From positions 3,472,001 through 3,536,000 of the forward strand of contig OZ251218.1 of NCBI GenBank assembly GCA_965240365.1: 64,000 nucleotides of DNA. Reading direction: 5' to 3'. The position numbers and the translations under genes were made by a program. The stretch comes from G965240365 sp965240365 (GTDB lineage Bacteria; Pseudomonadota; Gammaproteobacteria; Eutrophobiales; Eutrophobiaceae). The notes beneath the pieces were generated by a model. That model was not told the DNA's origin. It saw nothing but the letters and a program-made list of their open reading frames with translations, and made no database searches. Positions 24,921 to 33,234 of this stretch are shown piece after piece (position 1 is the first letter of the stretch; every line of letters begins with the position of its first letter).

Positions 24921-24939
24921 CCTGCCTGCAGCAGGCAGG
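24921..24939 (+). repeat. 19-bp palindrome 24 at the end of the IS481 fragment
   Basis: Perfect copy that forms the exact border of an inverted IS481 fragment. Only 20 bp (24901-24920) lie between it and palindrome 23. Confidence 0.95.
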
Positions 24940-25216
24940 AACGCCACAACCATAGCCTCCTCTGCCAGCGATAAGCTCGTGGAGCGTGGCTGTTTCGGCC
25001 CCATTTTTGCGTCATGGACAAAATCACGCCGCTTCCATTTCGCCACCGTTGCGGGGTTCAGATTATAGCGCTTCGCCAATTTGGCTATGCTCTCTTGACT
25101 ATTTTGTATTGCTCGACGCACCACCTCAGTCGTTGTGGCGCTGCCGTGTAGTAGCTGGCCCATAGCTCCTCCTTTGTTGGTATAGCAGAATAACTTATGT
25201 TATCACACTGCGGGAC
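24940..25216 (-). pseudogene. IS481-family element, 5' fragment (second copy of the outer type)
   Basis: The minus strand holds the left terminal repeat (to about 25216) and the transposase start MGQLLHGSATTTEVVRRAIQ through AKRYNLNPATVAKWKRRD to LAEEAMVVAF, where palindrome 24 cuts it off. It differs from the copy at 9379 by occasional substitutions. The IS end at 25216 truncates a LysR-type gene. Confidence 0.85.
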
Positions 25217-25390
25217 CTTAAAGAAGGCCGGCGCCTGGAAGTCATATCCCTGACCGACAAGATACCCGATATGAATGTGGGCCTGACCTGGGCAAGGAAT
25301 ACGGAACGTTCCCCCGCGACAAACGCATTCTGCGAATTCATGCACCTTGCGACCGGCCCCGTGCGATCGAGCGACTCCGGCGGGCCATGA
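25217..25390 (+). pseudogene. 3' remnant of a LysR-family regulator gene
   Basis: Frame from the IS border reads LKEGRRLEVISLTDKIPDMN then VGLTWARNTERSPATNAFCE and stops at 25388-25390. This resembles the last 55 or so residues of a LysR-type effector-binding domain (penultimate strand and C-terminal helix). The DNA-binding half is gone. It might have regulated the adjacent valine operon, but that is only a guess from position. Confidence 0.55.
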
Positions 25391-25419
25391 ATCGACGATC
25401 TTGCAAAACCCGGGAACAT

Positions 25420-25442
25420 TATTCCCGCGCAAGCGGGCATGA
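25420..25442. repeat. REP-like intergenic palindrome
   Basis: CCCGCGCAAGCGGG within TATTC...CATGA; resembles the intergenic GGAATGA-type palindromes at 31141, 31283, 41733 and 51097. Confidence 0.45.
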
Positions 25443-25566
25443 CAACCGAATGTGTTATTTCGACCAGACCGGGTGCAGGCGGCGAAATGACAGCGGCAAA
25501 AGGGCAAAAATGAAGAACGGGCGGGCATAATAAGACCAAATCCGCGGATCAGGCGCGAAATGCCGT

Positions 25567-25594
25567 TTGACCGCTTGATATTGGCGCGTATAAT
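25567..25594 (+). promoter_or_regulatory. Probable sigma-70 promoter of the cold-shock gene
   Basis: -35 TTGACC (25567-25572), 16-bp spacer, -10 TATAAT (25589-25594). It would give a leader of about 130 nt before the start at 25733, in keeping with the long 5' UTRs of cspA-type mRNAs. Confidence 0.6.
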
Positions 25595-25732
25595 CGGACG
25601 CCAGCCTTGAGCTTGGTTTTGTTATTACCGTAAAGAAGTTCCATTCTGTATCTGGTCATTGTTTTCAGTAAGCGACACGCCTCATTCTCGGCCTTGACAC
25701 CCTTTGATTTTAATTTTTAACAGGAAAAAAAC

Positions 25733-25942
25733 ATGTCTGATTTAGTAACCGGTAAGGTTAAATTTTTTAATGATTCCAAAGGCTTTGGTTTCATTGAGCA
25801 GGAAAATGGCCCTGATGTATTCGTGCATTTCAGCGCCATCAATGGTTCAGGTTTTAAGACGCTGGCGGAAGGCCAGCAGGTACAATTCAGTGTGACCAAG
25901 GGCCAAAAAGGCCCCCAAGCCGAGAATGTCACCCCGTTATAA
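25733..25942 (+). CDS. Cold-shock-domain protein
   Basis: 69-residue single cold-shock domain. RNP1-like KGFGFIEQ and RNP2-like VFVHFSAI are both present, with the opening GKVKFFNDS. It binds single-stranded nucleic acid and acts as an RNA chaperone or antiterminator in this family. The start follows ACAGGAAAAAAAC. The long leader suggests post-transcriptional control, but whether it is cold-induced cannot be told from sequence. A strong hairpin follows the stop. Confidence 0.92.
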   Translation: MSDLVTGKVKFFNDSKGFGFIEQENGPDVFVHFSAINGSGFKTLAEGQQVQFSVTKGQKGPQAENVTPL

Positions 25943-25958
25943 CTGATCCTGCGGTTCC

Positions 25959-25990
25959 GGCTGCGATACCTGCATCAAGGTATCGCAGCC
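25959..25990 (+). terminator. Hairpin after the cold-shock gene
   Basis: Perfect 13-bp stem (GGCTGCGATACCT / AGGTATCGCAGCC) with a 6-nt loop, 16 bp after the stop. There is no T-run after it, so it may stabilise the 3' end or act with Rho rather than as a classical intrinsic terminator. Confidence 0.55.
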
Positions 25991-26235
25991 CCTGCCAGGG
26001 CCCGAGTCTTGAGCGGGCCGGGCTTGTGGCTGTAATTCTCTACAGGGCCGCTGGCTCAGGGCCTCCTTTAGCGCCGGTTTGGTTGCCTTGCCGGGGCAAA
26101 CCGGACTTTTGCCCGCGGCCTGCCACGATCTCCCCCCGGCAAACCGGCGCGCTCCCCGCGCAAAAGAACCGGGGAACGGCTATCTAATCCTGAATTCAGG
26201 GTTGCCTGATCAAAAAGCACAGGAGCGATTGTTTA
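25991..26235. other. GC-rich intergenic stretch before sohB
   Basis: No gene seen. It contains several short inverted repeats and the perfect palindrome CCTGAATTCAGG (26189-26200), 36 bp upstream of the sohB start, which could be an operator. Confidence 0.4.
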
Positions 26236-27222
26236 ATGCAATTTTTAAGTGAATACGGCCTGTTCCTGGCCAAATTTGCGACTGTCGCGCTATTGTTCAT
26301 TTTTGCGGCCGGAATATTTACCTTTGCGATCGGCCGCGGCAGAGATGAATCCGATGGTTTGAGTATTAAAAACATCAACGATAAATATAATCACATGAGC
26401 CTGGTGTTGAATTCCCGGATCATGAATAAAAAGGACTTTAAAAAATTCGTTAAACAGCAAAAACAGGCCGGCAAAGACAAGCCGGCAGCGGCCAATGGCC
26501 GGAAAAAAGTCTTTGTGCTGGACTTCAAGGGCAATATCAAGGCCAGCAGCGTCTCTTATCTGCGCGAGGAAATTACCGCCATCCTGACGGTCGCCACCAA
26601 AAGGGACGAGGTCGTGGTGCTGTTGGAGAGCGGCGGCGGCACGGTGCATGGTTACGGGCTTGGCGCGTCGCAACTCAAGCGCATTCGTGATCGGGGCATC
26701 AGGCTGACCGCCGCGGTTGACAAGGTCGCCGCGAGCGGCGGTTATATGATGGCCTGCGTGGCCGAAAAGATCATCGCGGCCCCGTTCGCTATCGTCGGCT
26801 CAATCGGCGTATTGGCGCAGATCCCGAACTTTCACCGGCTGCTGAAAAAGATGGACATTGATTTTGAGCAGATTACCGCGGGCGATTACAAGCGCACCCT
26901 GACCCTGTTCGGCAAAAATACGGCGCAGGATCGGGAAAAATTCCAGGCGGAACTGGAAGACACCCATGCGCTGTTCAAAGAGTTTGTCCAGGATAACCGC
27001 GAGCAGGTCGATATCGCCCGGATTGCAACGGGTGAACACTGGTACGGAAAACGCGCGCTGGCGCTGCAACTGGTGGATGAATTGATTACCAGCGATGATT
27101 ATTTGTCAAATGCGGCGCAGGATGCGGATATCTACAAGATCAAATATGAGCGCAAAAAACCGGTCACGGAAAGACTGGTTTCGTTCGGCGCCAACCTGTT
27201 TGATTCCTTTGACCGGCGCTAG
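26236..27222 (+). CDS. sohB: SohB-like inner-membrane serine protease
   Basis: S49-family periplasmic-facing protease, 328 residues. One N-terminal membrane segment (LFLAKFATVALLFIFAAGIF), a charged juxtamembrane region, then the protease fold. The nucleophile Ser is in KVAASGGYMMACVA and the general-base Lys in TAGDYKRTLTLFGKN. ESGGGTVHGYGLGASQL matches the S49 oxyanion region. The size and single domain favour SohB over full-length SppA. It stands alone, with its own ribosome-binding site (ACAGGAG). Confidence 0.9.
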   Translation: MQFLSEYGLFLAKFATVALLFIFAAGIFTFAIGRGRDESDGLSIKNINDKYNHMSLVLNSRIMNKKDFKKFVKQQKQAGKDKPAAANGRKKVFVLDFKGNIKASSVSYLREEITAILTVATKRDEVVVLLESGGGTVHGYGLGASQLKRIRDRGIRLTAAVDKVAASGGYMMACVAEKIIAAPFAIVGSIGVLAQIPNFHRLLKKMDIDFEQITAGDYKRTLTLFGKNTAQDREKFQAELEDTHALFKEFVQDNREQVDIARIATGEHWYGKRALALQLVDELITSDDYLSNAAQDADIYKIKYERKKPVTERLVSFGANLFDSFDRR

Positions 27223-27225
27223 GCC

Positions 27226-28476
27226 CTAGCCCATCAGCGCCTTGATCTCCCCGGCGATCAAGCGGATCCCCTTTTCAACCACCTGCTCATCCATTGAATA
27301 GGTAATACGCAGGCATTGATGCCGGTGTTCCCAGTCTTCTTCAAGCCCCGGGAAGAAATGCGAACCGGGAATCACCAGCACGCCCTTTGCCTTGAGGCGT
27401 TCATACAATACTTCGGCTGGGACCGGCAGGCCGGGCAACCACAGCCACAGGAAAATGGCGCCCTCCGGCTTGTGAATATAGTAATCCAGGCCGTTTAATT
27501 CCCGCCTGATCAGCCGCACGGCATGTTTGACCCTGGCCTCATAATAGGGCCTTATTAAAGACCGCGACAAATGCAGGATCTCGCCGCTCTGAATCAGGTC
27601 TTTGGTCAGCATGGCGCCGAAATTTGCCGTGGCCAGATTTATCACGGCATTCATTTTTCTGATCAGATCCGTTACGGCCTCGGCCGCGATCACAATGCCC
27701 GTGCGGGCGCCGGGCAGGCCCAGCTTGGAAAGACTCATGCAGTAAATAATATTTTCGTTCCAGACGGGACGGGTTTCGCTAAAGATAATATTGGGAAACG
27801 GCGCGCCATAGGCATTATCAATGATCAGGGGAATGTTATTGGCCTCGGCCAGCTCAATCAGCCCGTCCAGTTCGGCGTCGGATAATACATTGCCGGTCGG
27901 ATTGGTCGGCCGGGATACACACAGCGCGGCCGTATTATCACGCACGGCCAAATCGGCAAAATCAACATGATATTTAAAAAAATGATCCCCCAGCTTTTCA
28001 ATCAGCGGGCGCCGGGAATAAAACAGGCCGTCACTCAGGCCGACATCGGAATAGCCGATATATTCGGGCGTGATCGGCAACAATATCTGCCGATGGCGGC
28101 CCGTGTCATCCGCGCCGCCCAGCATGTTAAACAGATAAAAAAAGGCCGACTGACTGCCGATCGTCAGCACCACGTTCTCCGGCTTGACGCCCCATTGATA
28201 TTGCCGGTTCAGCAACGCGGCAAGCGCCCTGATAAATTCGGCATTGCCCCGTGGCGATTCATAATTGCCGATGGTATGCGAGAGCAGGGCCGGGTTATCA
28301 ATGAGTTGACGCAGCGCATGTTTCAAATGCCGCTCGACGGCCGGAATATGGGCCGGATTACCGCCGCCCAGCATCAGGCTGTCGGTATTGCCCACCATCG
28401 CATTGCCCAGATCATCCATTAACTGGACAATGCCGGACGGCTGGTTAAAGCGGGAGGCAAAACGGGAAAATTTCAT
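27226..28476 (-). CDS. avtA: Valine-pyruvate aminotransferase
   Basis: PLP-dependent fold-type-I transaminase, 416 residues, interconverting valine with 2-ketoisovalerate using pyruvate/alanine. The PLP Lys is in MSLSKLGLPGARTG; RPTNPTGNVLSDAEL and IIDNAYGAPFPNI carry the Asn and Asp/Tyr that hold the cofactor. The N-terminus FSRFASRFNQPSGIVQLMDD is characteristic of AvtA. Convergent with sohB, the stops being only a few bases apart. It could link to the valine operon upstream, but it is separately transcribed. Confidence 0.9.
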   Translation of the reverse strand: MKFSRFASRFNQPSGIVQLMDDLGNAMVGNTDSLMLGGGNPAHIPAVERHLKHALRQLIDNPALLSHTIGNYESPRGNAEFIRALAALLNRQYQWGVKPENVVLTIGSQSAFFYLFNMLGGADDTGRHRQILLPITPEYIGYSDVGLSDGLFYSRRPLIEKLGDHFFKYHVDFADLAVRDNTAALCVSRPTNPTGNVLSDAELDGLIELAEANNIPLIIDNAYGAPFPNIIFSETRPVWNENIIYCMSLSKLGLPGARTGIVIAAEAVTDLIRKMNAVINLATANFGAMLTKDLIQSGEILHLSRSLIRPYYEARVKHAVRLIRRELNGLDYYIHKPEGAIFLWLWLPGLPVPAEVLYERLKAKGVLVIPGSHFFPGLEEDWEHRHQCLRITYSMDEQVVEKGIRLIAGEIKALMG

Positions 28477-28531
28477 GTCGCCGGGGACACTATCAGGCTT
28501 GATCGCCCGGGAATTACTCGGTTGAACATGA

Positions 28532-29698
28532 TCAGGAACGGCGCTGTTTGTTTGCCATTTTTTTACCGATCAAGATCAGGTGGATGACGCGCTCCGCGGC
28601 ATTGGCAAGATGCGCCTTTGAATGGCGGATGGCTTCCTGCCGCGACATATCTCTGGCGCAGGCGCTCTCCAGGCCGTCAATGCCGTGCGCAAAGACGCCA
28701 TTGGCATCGTCCGCGATGCTGCCGCCGACAGCCACCACCGGGACACCCTGTTGACGCGCGGCCCTGGCGACGCCCACCGGGGTCTTGCCGGCGATGGTCT
28801 GAAAATCCACGCAACCCTCGCCGGTTATGACCAGATCGGCCCCTTTGAGATGGGTCTTGATGCGGGCGGCTTCCAGCACGATGTCGATACCGCGCTGCAT
28901 CCTGGCCCCAACAAAGGCCACCAGACCGGCGCCCAGCCCGCCGGCCGCGCCGGCGCCCTCCAAATCGGCCACATCCCTGTTCAAATCGCGCTTGATAATA
29001 CGGCCCAGATGCCTGAGATTGGCATCCAGAACCTTCACCATGGCCGCCGTTGCGCCCTTTTGCGGGGCGAACACATGGGCCGCGCCGCGCGGGCCGCACA
29101 GGGGGTTATTGACATCACAGGCGACAATGATCCGGGTCTTTTTGATCAGCGGCGTCAGCGCCGCGTTGTCAATGCGGTCGATATCGCCGAGCATGCCGCC
29201 CGCGCCCGGCGTCCTGATTTCATCGCCCTGCCGGTCCAAAAAACGCACGCCCAGCGCCTGCGCCATGCCGACCCCGCCGTCATTGGTGGCGGAACCGCCG
29301 ATGCCCAGTATAATCTCGCGCGCGCCGCGCCTGGCCGCGTCAAGCATGAGTTCGCCGGTACCGAACGTGGTGGTATGCAGGGGATTTTTATCCTTGCCGG
29401 AGACCAGGGGCAAACCGGAGGCTTCGGCCATTTCAATCACGGCCGTGGCGCCATCGGCCAGCAGGCCATAGCGGGCCGTTACGGGTTTGCCCACCGGGCC
29501 GGTGACGCGCTTTCGGATAAACTTGCCGCCGGTGGCGTCCACCAGTGATTGCACGGTGCCCTCGCCCCCATCGGCCATCGGCGCCTTGACACAATGGGCG
29601 GCAGGCAGCGCCCGCTTTATCCCCTCTTCAAGCGCATTGGCCACCTGTAAAGCGGTCAGATTCCCCTTGAAGGAATCCGGCGCCAGGATAATTTTCAT
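28532..29698 (-). CDS. Glycerate kinase (GarK/GlxK type)
   Basis: 388-residue class of glycerate 2-kinase phosphorylating D-glycerate to 2-phosphoglycerate. Motifs: ILAPDSFKGNLTALQVANAL at the N-terminus, MADGGEGTVQSLVDATGG, LGIGGSATNDGGVGMAQALG and GADLVITGEGCVDFQT. All family blocks are present and in order. It lies 55 bp downstream-strand from avtA and 24 bp from the peptidase gene, all on the minus strand, so it may be co-transcribed with the peptidase. Confidence 0.92.
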   Translation of the reverse strand: MKIILAPDSFKGNLTALQVANALEEGIKRALPAAHCVKAPMADGGEGTVQSLVDATGGKFIRKRVTGPVGKPVTARYGLLADGATAVIEMAEASGLPLVSGKDKNPLHTTTFGTGELMLDAARRGAREIILGIGGSATNDGGVGMAQALGVRFLDRQGDEIRTPGAGGMLGDIDRIDNAALTPLIKKTRIIVACDVNNPLCGPRGAAHVFAPQKGATAAMVKVLDANLRHLGRIIKRDLNRDVADLEGAGAAGGLGAGLVAFVGARMQRGIDIVLEAARIKTHLKGADLVITGEGCVDFQTIAGKTPVGVARAARQQGVPVVAVGGSIADDANGVFAHGIDGLESACARDMSRQEAIRHSKAHLANAAERVIHLILIGKKMANKQRRS

Positions 29699-29722
29699 CA
29701 GGCCGTGTCCGCCGTGGACATA

Positions 29723-30730
29723 TTACAAACCCTTGCCCGGTTCTTCGTTGGCCAGCCGGGTCAGCATCCCGGCGAGGCCGGTCGTGACCCTGGCCATGGC
29801 GTCATAGTCCAGCGAGGCGGGCACATCATTGGCACTGTGATAGGCATGATTGCGATGATCGGCGGTGTCGGTCACCATAAAGGCCCTGAAACCGTTCAGC
29901 CAGAAGGCCGACTGGTCAGAACGGCCGACATCCGGCGCCAGCACCACCGGGGCCGCCAACCCTTCCGAGGGGAATTGTTTTGTTTCCCGAAACAAACCGA
30001 GCGCCCGCTTCAACACATGACGTGAACGGAAATTACCCACAAAGGCCACAAAGTTCGCCCGGTCGGGATAAAAATAACTGAAAGGCGGGGGGTAACCCTG
30101 ACTGCCGGGCTCGCTCGAATAATAGCCCAGCATTTCGAGCGAGATCATGAGCCTGATCACATCGCCGCGCTCAGCCGAGCGCCGGGCATGGTAGAGGCTG
30201 CCCATGTCTTTGGTCAGAAAATGCGGGGGTTCTTCGTTGGCAAAGGCGACAAAGCGCAGGCCGCGATTCAGCGGCCTGGCCCCGAGCAGGCGGGCCAACT
30301 CCAGCAGGACCGCGACCCCCGAGGCATTATCATCGGCCCCCGGTGTTTGTGGGACCGTGTCGTAATGCGCGCCGACCACGATAATCCCGGCCGCGCTGTC
30401 GGCCCCGTCAAGCGCGGCAACCACGTTTCTGTATTGGCGCTTGTCGCCGAACGCCTCAAAATCGGGTTGCAGCCCGGCCTTGCGGAAGGCGGATTCAATA
30501 TAATCTCCGGCCGCCGCGTAGGCTTCGGGCGCCTGACCGTGCCGCGCGCCGATCTCGCCCGCGAGTTTATCGACATGGACGCGCAGGCGCCGGCTCATGG
30601 CCTGCTGCTCCGCCGTCAACGCGGGCAAGGCCGAAAGCCGGCCTTCTCCCGGCATCTTCATGCCGAGGTATATCAATACGGCCGCGATTACAGCCAGGGC
30701 CGACACAGAGATTAACACTATCTTTTTCAT
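29723..30730 (-). CDS. M28-family metallopeptidase, membrane-anchored or secreted
   Basis: Zinc aminopeptidase-like protein of about 335 residues. The N-terminal hydrophobic segment IVLISVSALAVIAAVLIYLG suggests a signal anchor. Zinc ligands are in VVGAHYDTVPQTPGADDNAS, FANEEPPHF, LMISLEMLGYY and NHAYHSANDVP. Start ATG 30730 is chosen because it places the hydrophobic segment at the N-terminus. The substrate is unknown; peptide or glutaminyl-cyclase-like activities occur in the family. Upstream lies the divergent haem uptake region. Confidence 0.85.
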   Translation of the reverse strand: MKKIVLISVSALAVIAAVLIYLGMKMPGEGRLSALPALTAEQQAMSRRLRVHVDKLAGEIGARHGQAPEAYAAAGDYIESAFRKAGLQPDFEAFGDKRQYRNVVAALDGADSAAGIIVVGAHYDTVPQTPGADDNASGVAVLLELARLLGARPLNRGLRFVAFANEEPPHFLTKDMGSLYHARRSAERGDVIRLMISLEMLGYYSSEPGSQGYPPPFSYFYPDRANFVAFVGNFRSRHVLKRALGLFRETKQFPSEGLAAPVVLAPDVGRSDQSAFWLNGFRAFMVTDTADHRNHAYHSANDVPASLDYDAMARVTTGLAGMLTRLANEEPGKGL

Positions 30731-30843
30731 TTTTATGGAGCGGCAAAGGCCGATAATGAGAAAAAACGCTCGCCATTGTAGCACCAAGCGCAAGGTTCAC
30801 CGGCCCTGATTGCGTGCCCGACTAAAAATTTCGCTTGACTAAG

Positions 30844-30869
30844 GAAATGAGAATAATTATTATTCATTT
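30844..30869 (+). promoter_or_regulatory. Probable Fur box before the haem uptake genes
   Basis: GAAATGAGAATAATTATTAT followed by TCATTT closely resembles a Fur box (repeats of GATAAT with inverted ATTATC). It lies about 40 bp before hemP and in the divergent region to the M28 gene, so iron repression of hemP-hmuTUV is likely. Confidence 0.7.
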
Positions 30870-30909
30870 GGAATTATTATGATTAACCACAAAACCTGAA
30901 CTTTAGACC

Positions 30910-31086
30910 ATGATTTTTAAAGCAAAACAAACCGGCGCTGCCAATCCCGAAACGGGTCAGGCCAGGGCAAACAAGATCAACAGCAAAGTGCTGTTGTGCG
31001 GGAAAAAGGAACTCACAATTGTCCACAATGACCAGGAATATAAACTGCGCTTGACCGGAAATGATAAATTAATCCTGACTAAATAG
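30910..31086 (+). CDS. hemP: Haemin uptake protein HemP/HmuP
   Basis: 58-residue small protein missed by length filters. The C-terminal half KINSKVLLCGKKELTIVHND then EYKLRLTGNDKLILTK is the HemP signature (SxxLL...I-H-x-x-x-Y-x-L-R-x-T---K-L-I-L-T-K). In related bacteria HemP/HmuP is needed for haem uptake gene expression or haemin utilisation. It stands between the Fur box and hmuT, in the same direction. No TonB haem receptor is adjacent. Confidence 0.9.
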   Translation: MIFKAKQTGAANPETGQARANKINSKVLLCGKKELTIVHNDQEYKLRLTGNDKLILTK

Positions 31087-31140
31087 GCCAGTAGCCAGCC
31101 ACCCAGTCCCCCAGGCAGCCAGCCAACGCCGCTTTAAGAT

Positions 31141-31168
31141 TGTCATCTCCGCCCGGGCCGGAATGACA
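31141..31168. repeat. REP-like intergenic palindrome
   Basis: TGTCATCTCCGCCCGGGCCG followed by GAATGACA; imperfect palindrome in the hemP-hmuT gap. Confidence 0.5.
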
Positions 31169-31282
31169 GCAGGAGCGGGATTATTATTTCGGCCAAACGC
31201 TGAACCAAGCCGCCGCCTGACTTGTCCAGAGATCGGAAATGAAAAATGGGCTATGCGCTTACACACATTTTCAGCGCAACGG

Positions 31283-31309
31283 CGTCATCCGGCCACGCGG
31301 GAATGACGC
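31283..31309. repeat. REP-like intergenic palindrome
   Basis: CGTCATCCGGCCACGCGGGA followed by ATGACG; second such element in the hemP-hmuT gap, 115 bp after the first. Confidence 0.5.
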
Positions 31310-31354
31310 GCTTTAACCAGACTTAATAATTTAGACACAAGACGAGACAAAATA

Positions 31355-32188
31355 ATGAAGACCGCTCTGAGCCTGTTACTGTTACTCATCATGCCGGCCG
31401 CCGCCGGGGAGACAAGCAAACGTGTCATCACCATAGGCGGGGCATTAACGGAAATCGTGTACCAGTTGGAAAAAGAATCCCTGCTGGTCGGCAGCGATAC
31501 CACCAGTTACTATCCGGCCGCGGCCGAGGCGCTGCCCAAGGTCGGCTATCAACGCACGCTTTCGGCCGAGGGGATCCTGTCATTGAACCCGGATCTGGTG
31601 ATCTACACGGACGAGGCCGGCCCCGCGGCCGTGCTGGAACAACTGAAAATGACCAATGTCAGGCTGATCAAACTGAAAGCCGGCCGTTCCCTGCAAGGCG
31701 TGATCGACAATATCACGGCGCTTGGCCAAACCCTGGATGCCTCCGCCAGGGCAAAACAGTTGATAGAGGAACTCACGGCCAAAAAACAAAACCTGGACCG
31801 GGCCATTGCGGCGGCAGACAGCAGTAAAAAGGTCATGTTCATATTACAGCACCGGGGCAACACCCCGCTGGTGGCCGGGAAAAATACCGCCGCGGACAGC
31901 ATTATCACCCTCTCCGGCGCGAATAATGTCGTGCGCGATTATGAAGGCTACCGGCCGCTGACGCCCGAGGCCGCGATAACCCAGGCGCCGGACATTATCC
32001 TGATAACCAGCCAGACCCTGGAGCATACCGGCGGCAAGGCCAACCTGCTCAAGGCGCCCGGCCTGGCCCTGACACCGGCCGGCATCCAGGGCAACGTGAT
32101 CGCGATGGACGCCTTGCTGATGATTGGCTTTGGCCCGAGAATCGTGGATGCCGCCATGACGCTGCACGAGCGCTATGGCCAGCTATGA
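31355..32188 (+). CDS. hmuT: Haemin ABC transporter, periplasmic binding protein
   Basis: 277 residues with a signal peptide (MKTALSLLLLLIMPAAAGE) and the helical-backbone binding-protein fold (TroA-like/BtuF-like). RVITIGGALTEIVYQLEKES and LVGSDTTSYYPAAAEALPKV are typical of HmuT/ShuT, and VGYQRTLSAEGILSLNPDLV carries the Tyr region linked with haem binding. The stop overlaps the hmuU start. Together with hemP upstream this supports haem rather than cobalamin or siderophore. Confidence 0.9.
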   Translation: MKTALSLLLLLIMPAAAGETSKRVITIGGALTEIVYQLEKESLLVGSDTTSYYPAAAEALPKVGYQRTLSAEGILSLNPDLVIYTDEAGPAAVLEQLKMTNVRLIKLKAGRSLQGVIDNITALGQTLDASARAKQLIEELTAKKQNLDRAIAAADSSKKVMFILQHRGNTPLVAGKNTAADSIITLSGANNVVRDYEGYRPLTPEAAITQAPDIILITSQTLEHTGGKANLLKAPGLALTPAGIQGNVIAMDALLMIGFGPRIVDAAMTLHERYGQL

Positions 32189-33234
32189 GCCCCTTATCAA
32201 GACATATAAAAATACCGCTGCCGCTGGCAAAGGCCGGCCTGAAATTACCGGTATTGCTGCTGTTTTTGATCGCCTTATTGATCACCGTTACGGCGGCGAC
32301 GGTCATCGGCGCCTTTCCCATCCCCGCCCTGTCCCTGTTGCAGGCAAACCTGAGCCCGCAGGAACAGGCCGTGTTGACCTCTATTCGGCTGCCGCGCGTC
32401 CTGCTGGCCGTGATCGTGGGGGCGGCGCTGGCCGTTTCCGGGGCGGCATTGCAGGGCCTGTTTCGCAATCCCCTGGCCGACCCGGGCCTGATCGGCATTT
32501 CCAGCGGCGCGGCCCTGGCGGTGGCATTGATGATCGTCAGCATCGGGCCATTGCCGGGCATACTGGGCCTGTATGGTCTGTCGCTCGCGGCCTTTATCGG
32601 CGGCCTGATTACCAGCGTCATTATCTTTCGTTTCGCCGGCCTGACCGGCACATCCTCGGTCACCTACATCCTGCTCGCCGGTATCGCCATCAATGCGCTG
32701 GCCTCGGCCGGCACCGGTTTTCTGGCCTATCTCAGCGATGATCAGGAATTACGCACCCTGACCTTCTGGACCATGGGCAGCCTGGGCGGCGCCTTGTGGC
32801 CGGGGGTCTTGATCTGCGCCTCGCTGGTTATCCCGGCCACCTTTATGCTGTACAGAAACGCGCAACGCCTGAATATCCTGTTGCTTGGAGAAAGCGAGGC
32901 GCGCCACCTCGGGGTGGACAGCGAACGCCTGAAACGCAACATCATTATCTGCACGGCCATCTCGGTCGGCGCCGCGGTCGCGGTCAGCGGCATCATCGGC
33001 TTTGTCGGGCTGGTGATCCCGCACCTGATAAGACTCACGCTCGGGCCGGATCACCGCCTGCTGATACCCGCCTCGGCCCTGCTGGGGGCGATCATCCTGA
33101 TCATCGCGGATACGGTCTCGCGCACGCTGCTGGCGCCGGCCGAAATACCGGTCGGCATATTTACCAGCCTGATCGGCGGCCCCTTCTTTTTATGGCTGCT
33201 GGTCAAGCAATATTCCGGGCGTTTCGGTCTATGA
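32185..33234 (+). CDS. hmuU: Haemin ABC transporter, permease
   Basis: FecCD-family permease, 349 residues, with about nine or ten hydrophobic segments. Family motifs: LSPQEQAVLTSIRLPRVLLA, ALAVSGAALQGLFRNPLADP, GEARHLGVDSERLKR and IIGFVGLVIPHLIRL (coupling helix region). Four-base overlaps with hmuT and hmuV show one transcriptional and translational unit. Confidence 0.92.
   Translation: MSPLSRHIKIPLPLAKAGLKLPVLLLFLIALLITVTAATVIGAFPIPALSLLQANLSPQEQAVLTSIRLPRVLLAVIVGAALAVSGAALQGLFRNPLADPGLIGISSGAALAVALMIVSIGPLPGILGLYGLSLAAFIGGLITSVIIFRFAGLTGTSSVTYILLAGIAINALASAGTGFLAYLSDDQELRTLTFWTMGSLGGALWPGVLICASLVIPATFMLYRNAQRLNILLLGESEARHLGVDSERLKRNIIICTAISVGAAVAVSGIIGFVGLVIPHLIRLTLGPDHRLLIPASALLGAIILIIADTVSRTLLAPAEIPVGIFTSLIGGPFFLWLLVKQYSGRFGL

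Noticed and set aside
28622..29548. A 308-residue plus-strand frame opposite the glycerate kinase gene
   Set aside because: Antisense shadow; the minus-strand product has all kinase motifs.
32796..33230. Long N-terminal extension of hmuV
   Set aside because: It lies wholly inside hmuU in another frame; the ATGA-overlapping start at 33231 fits the family.
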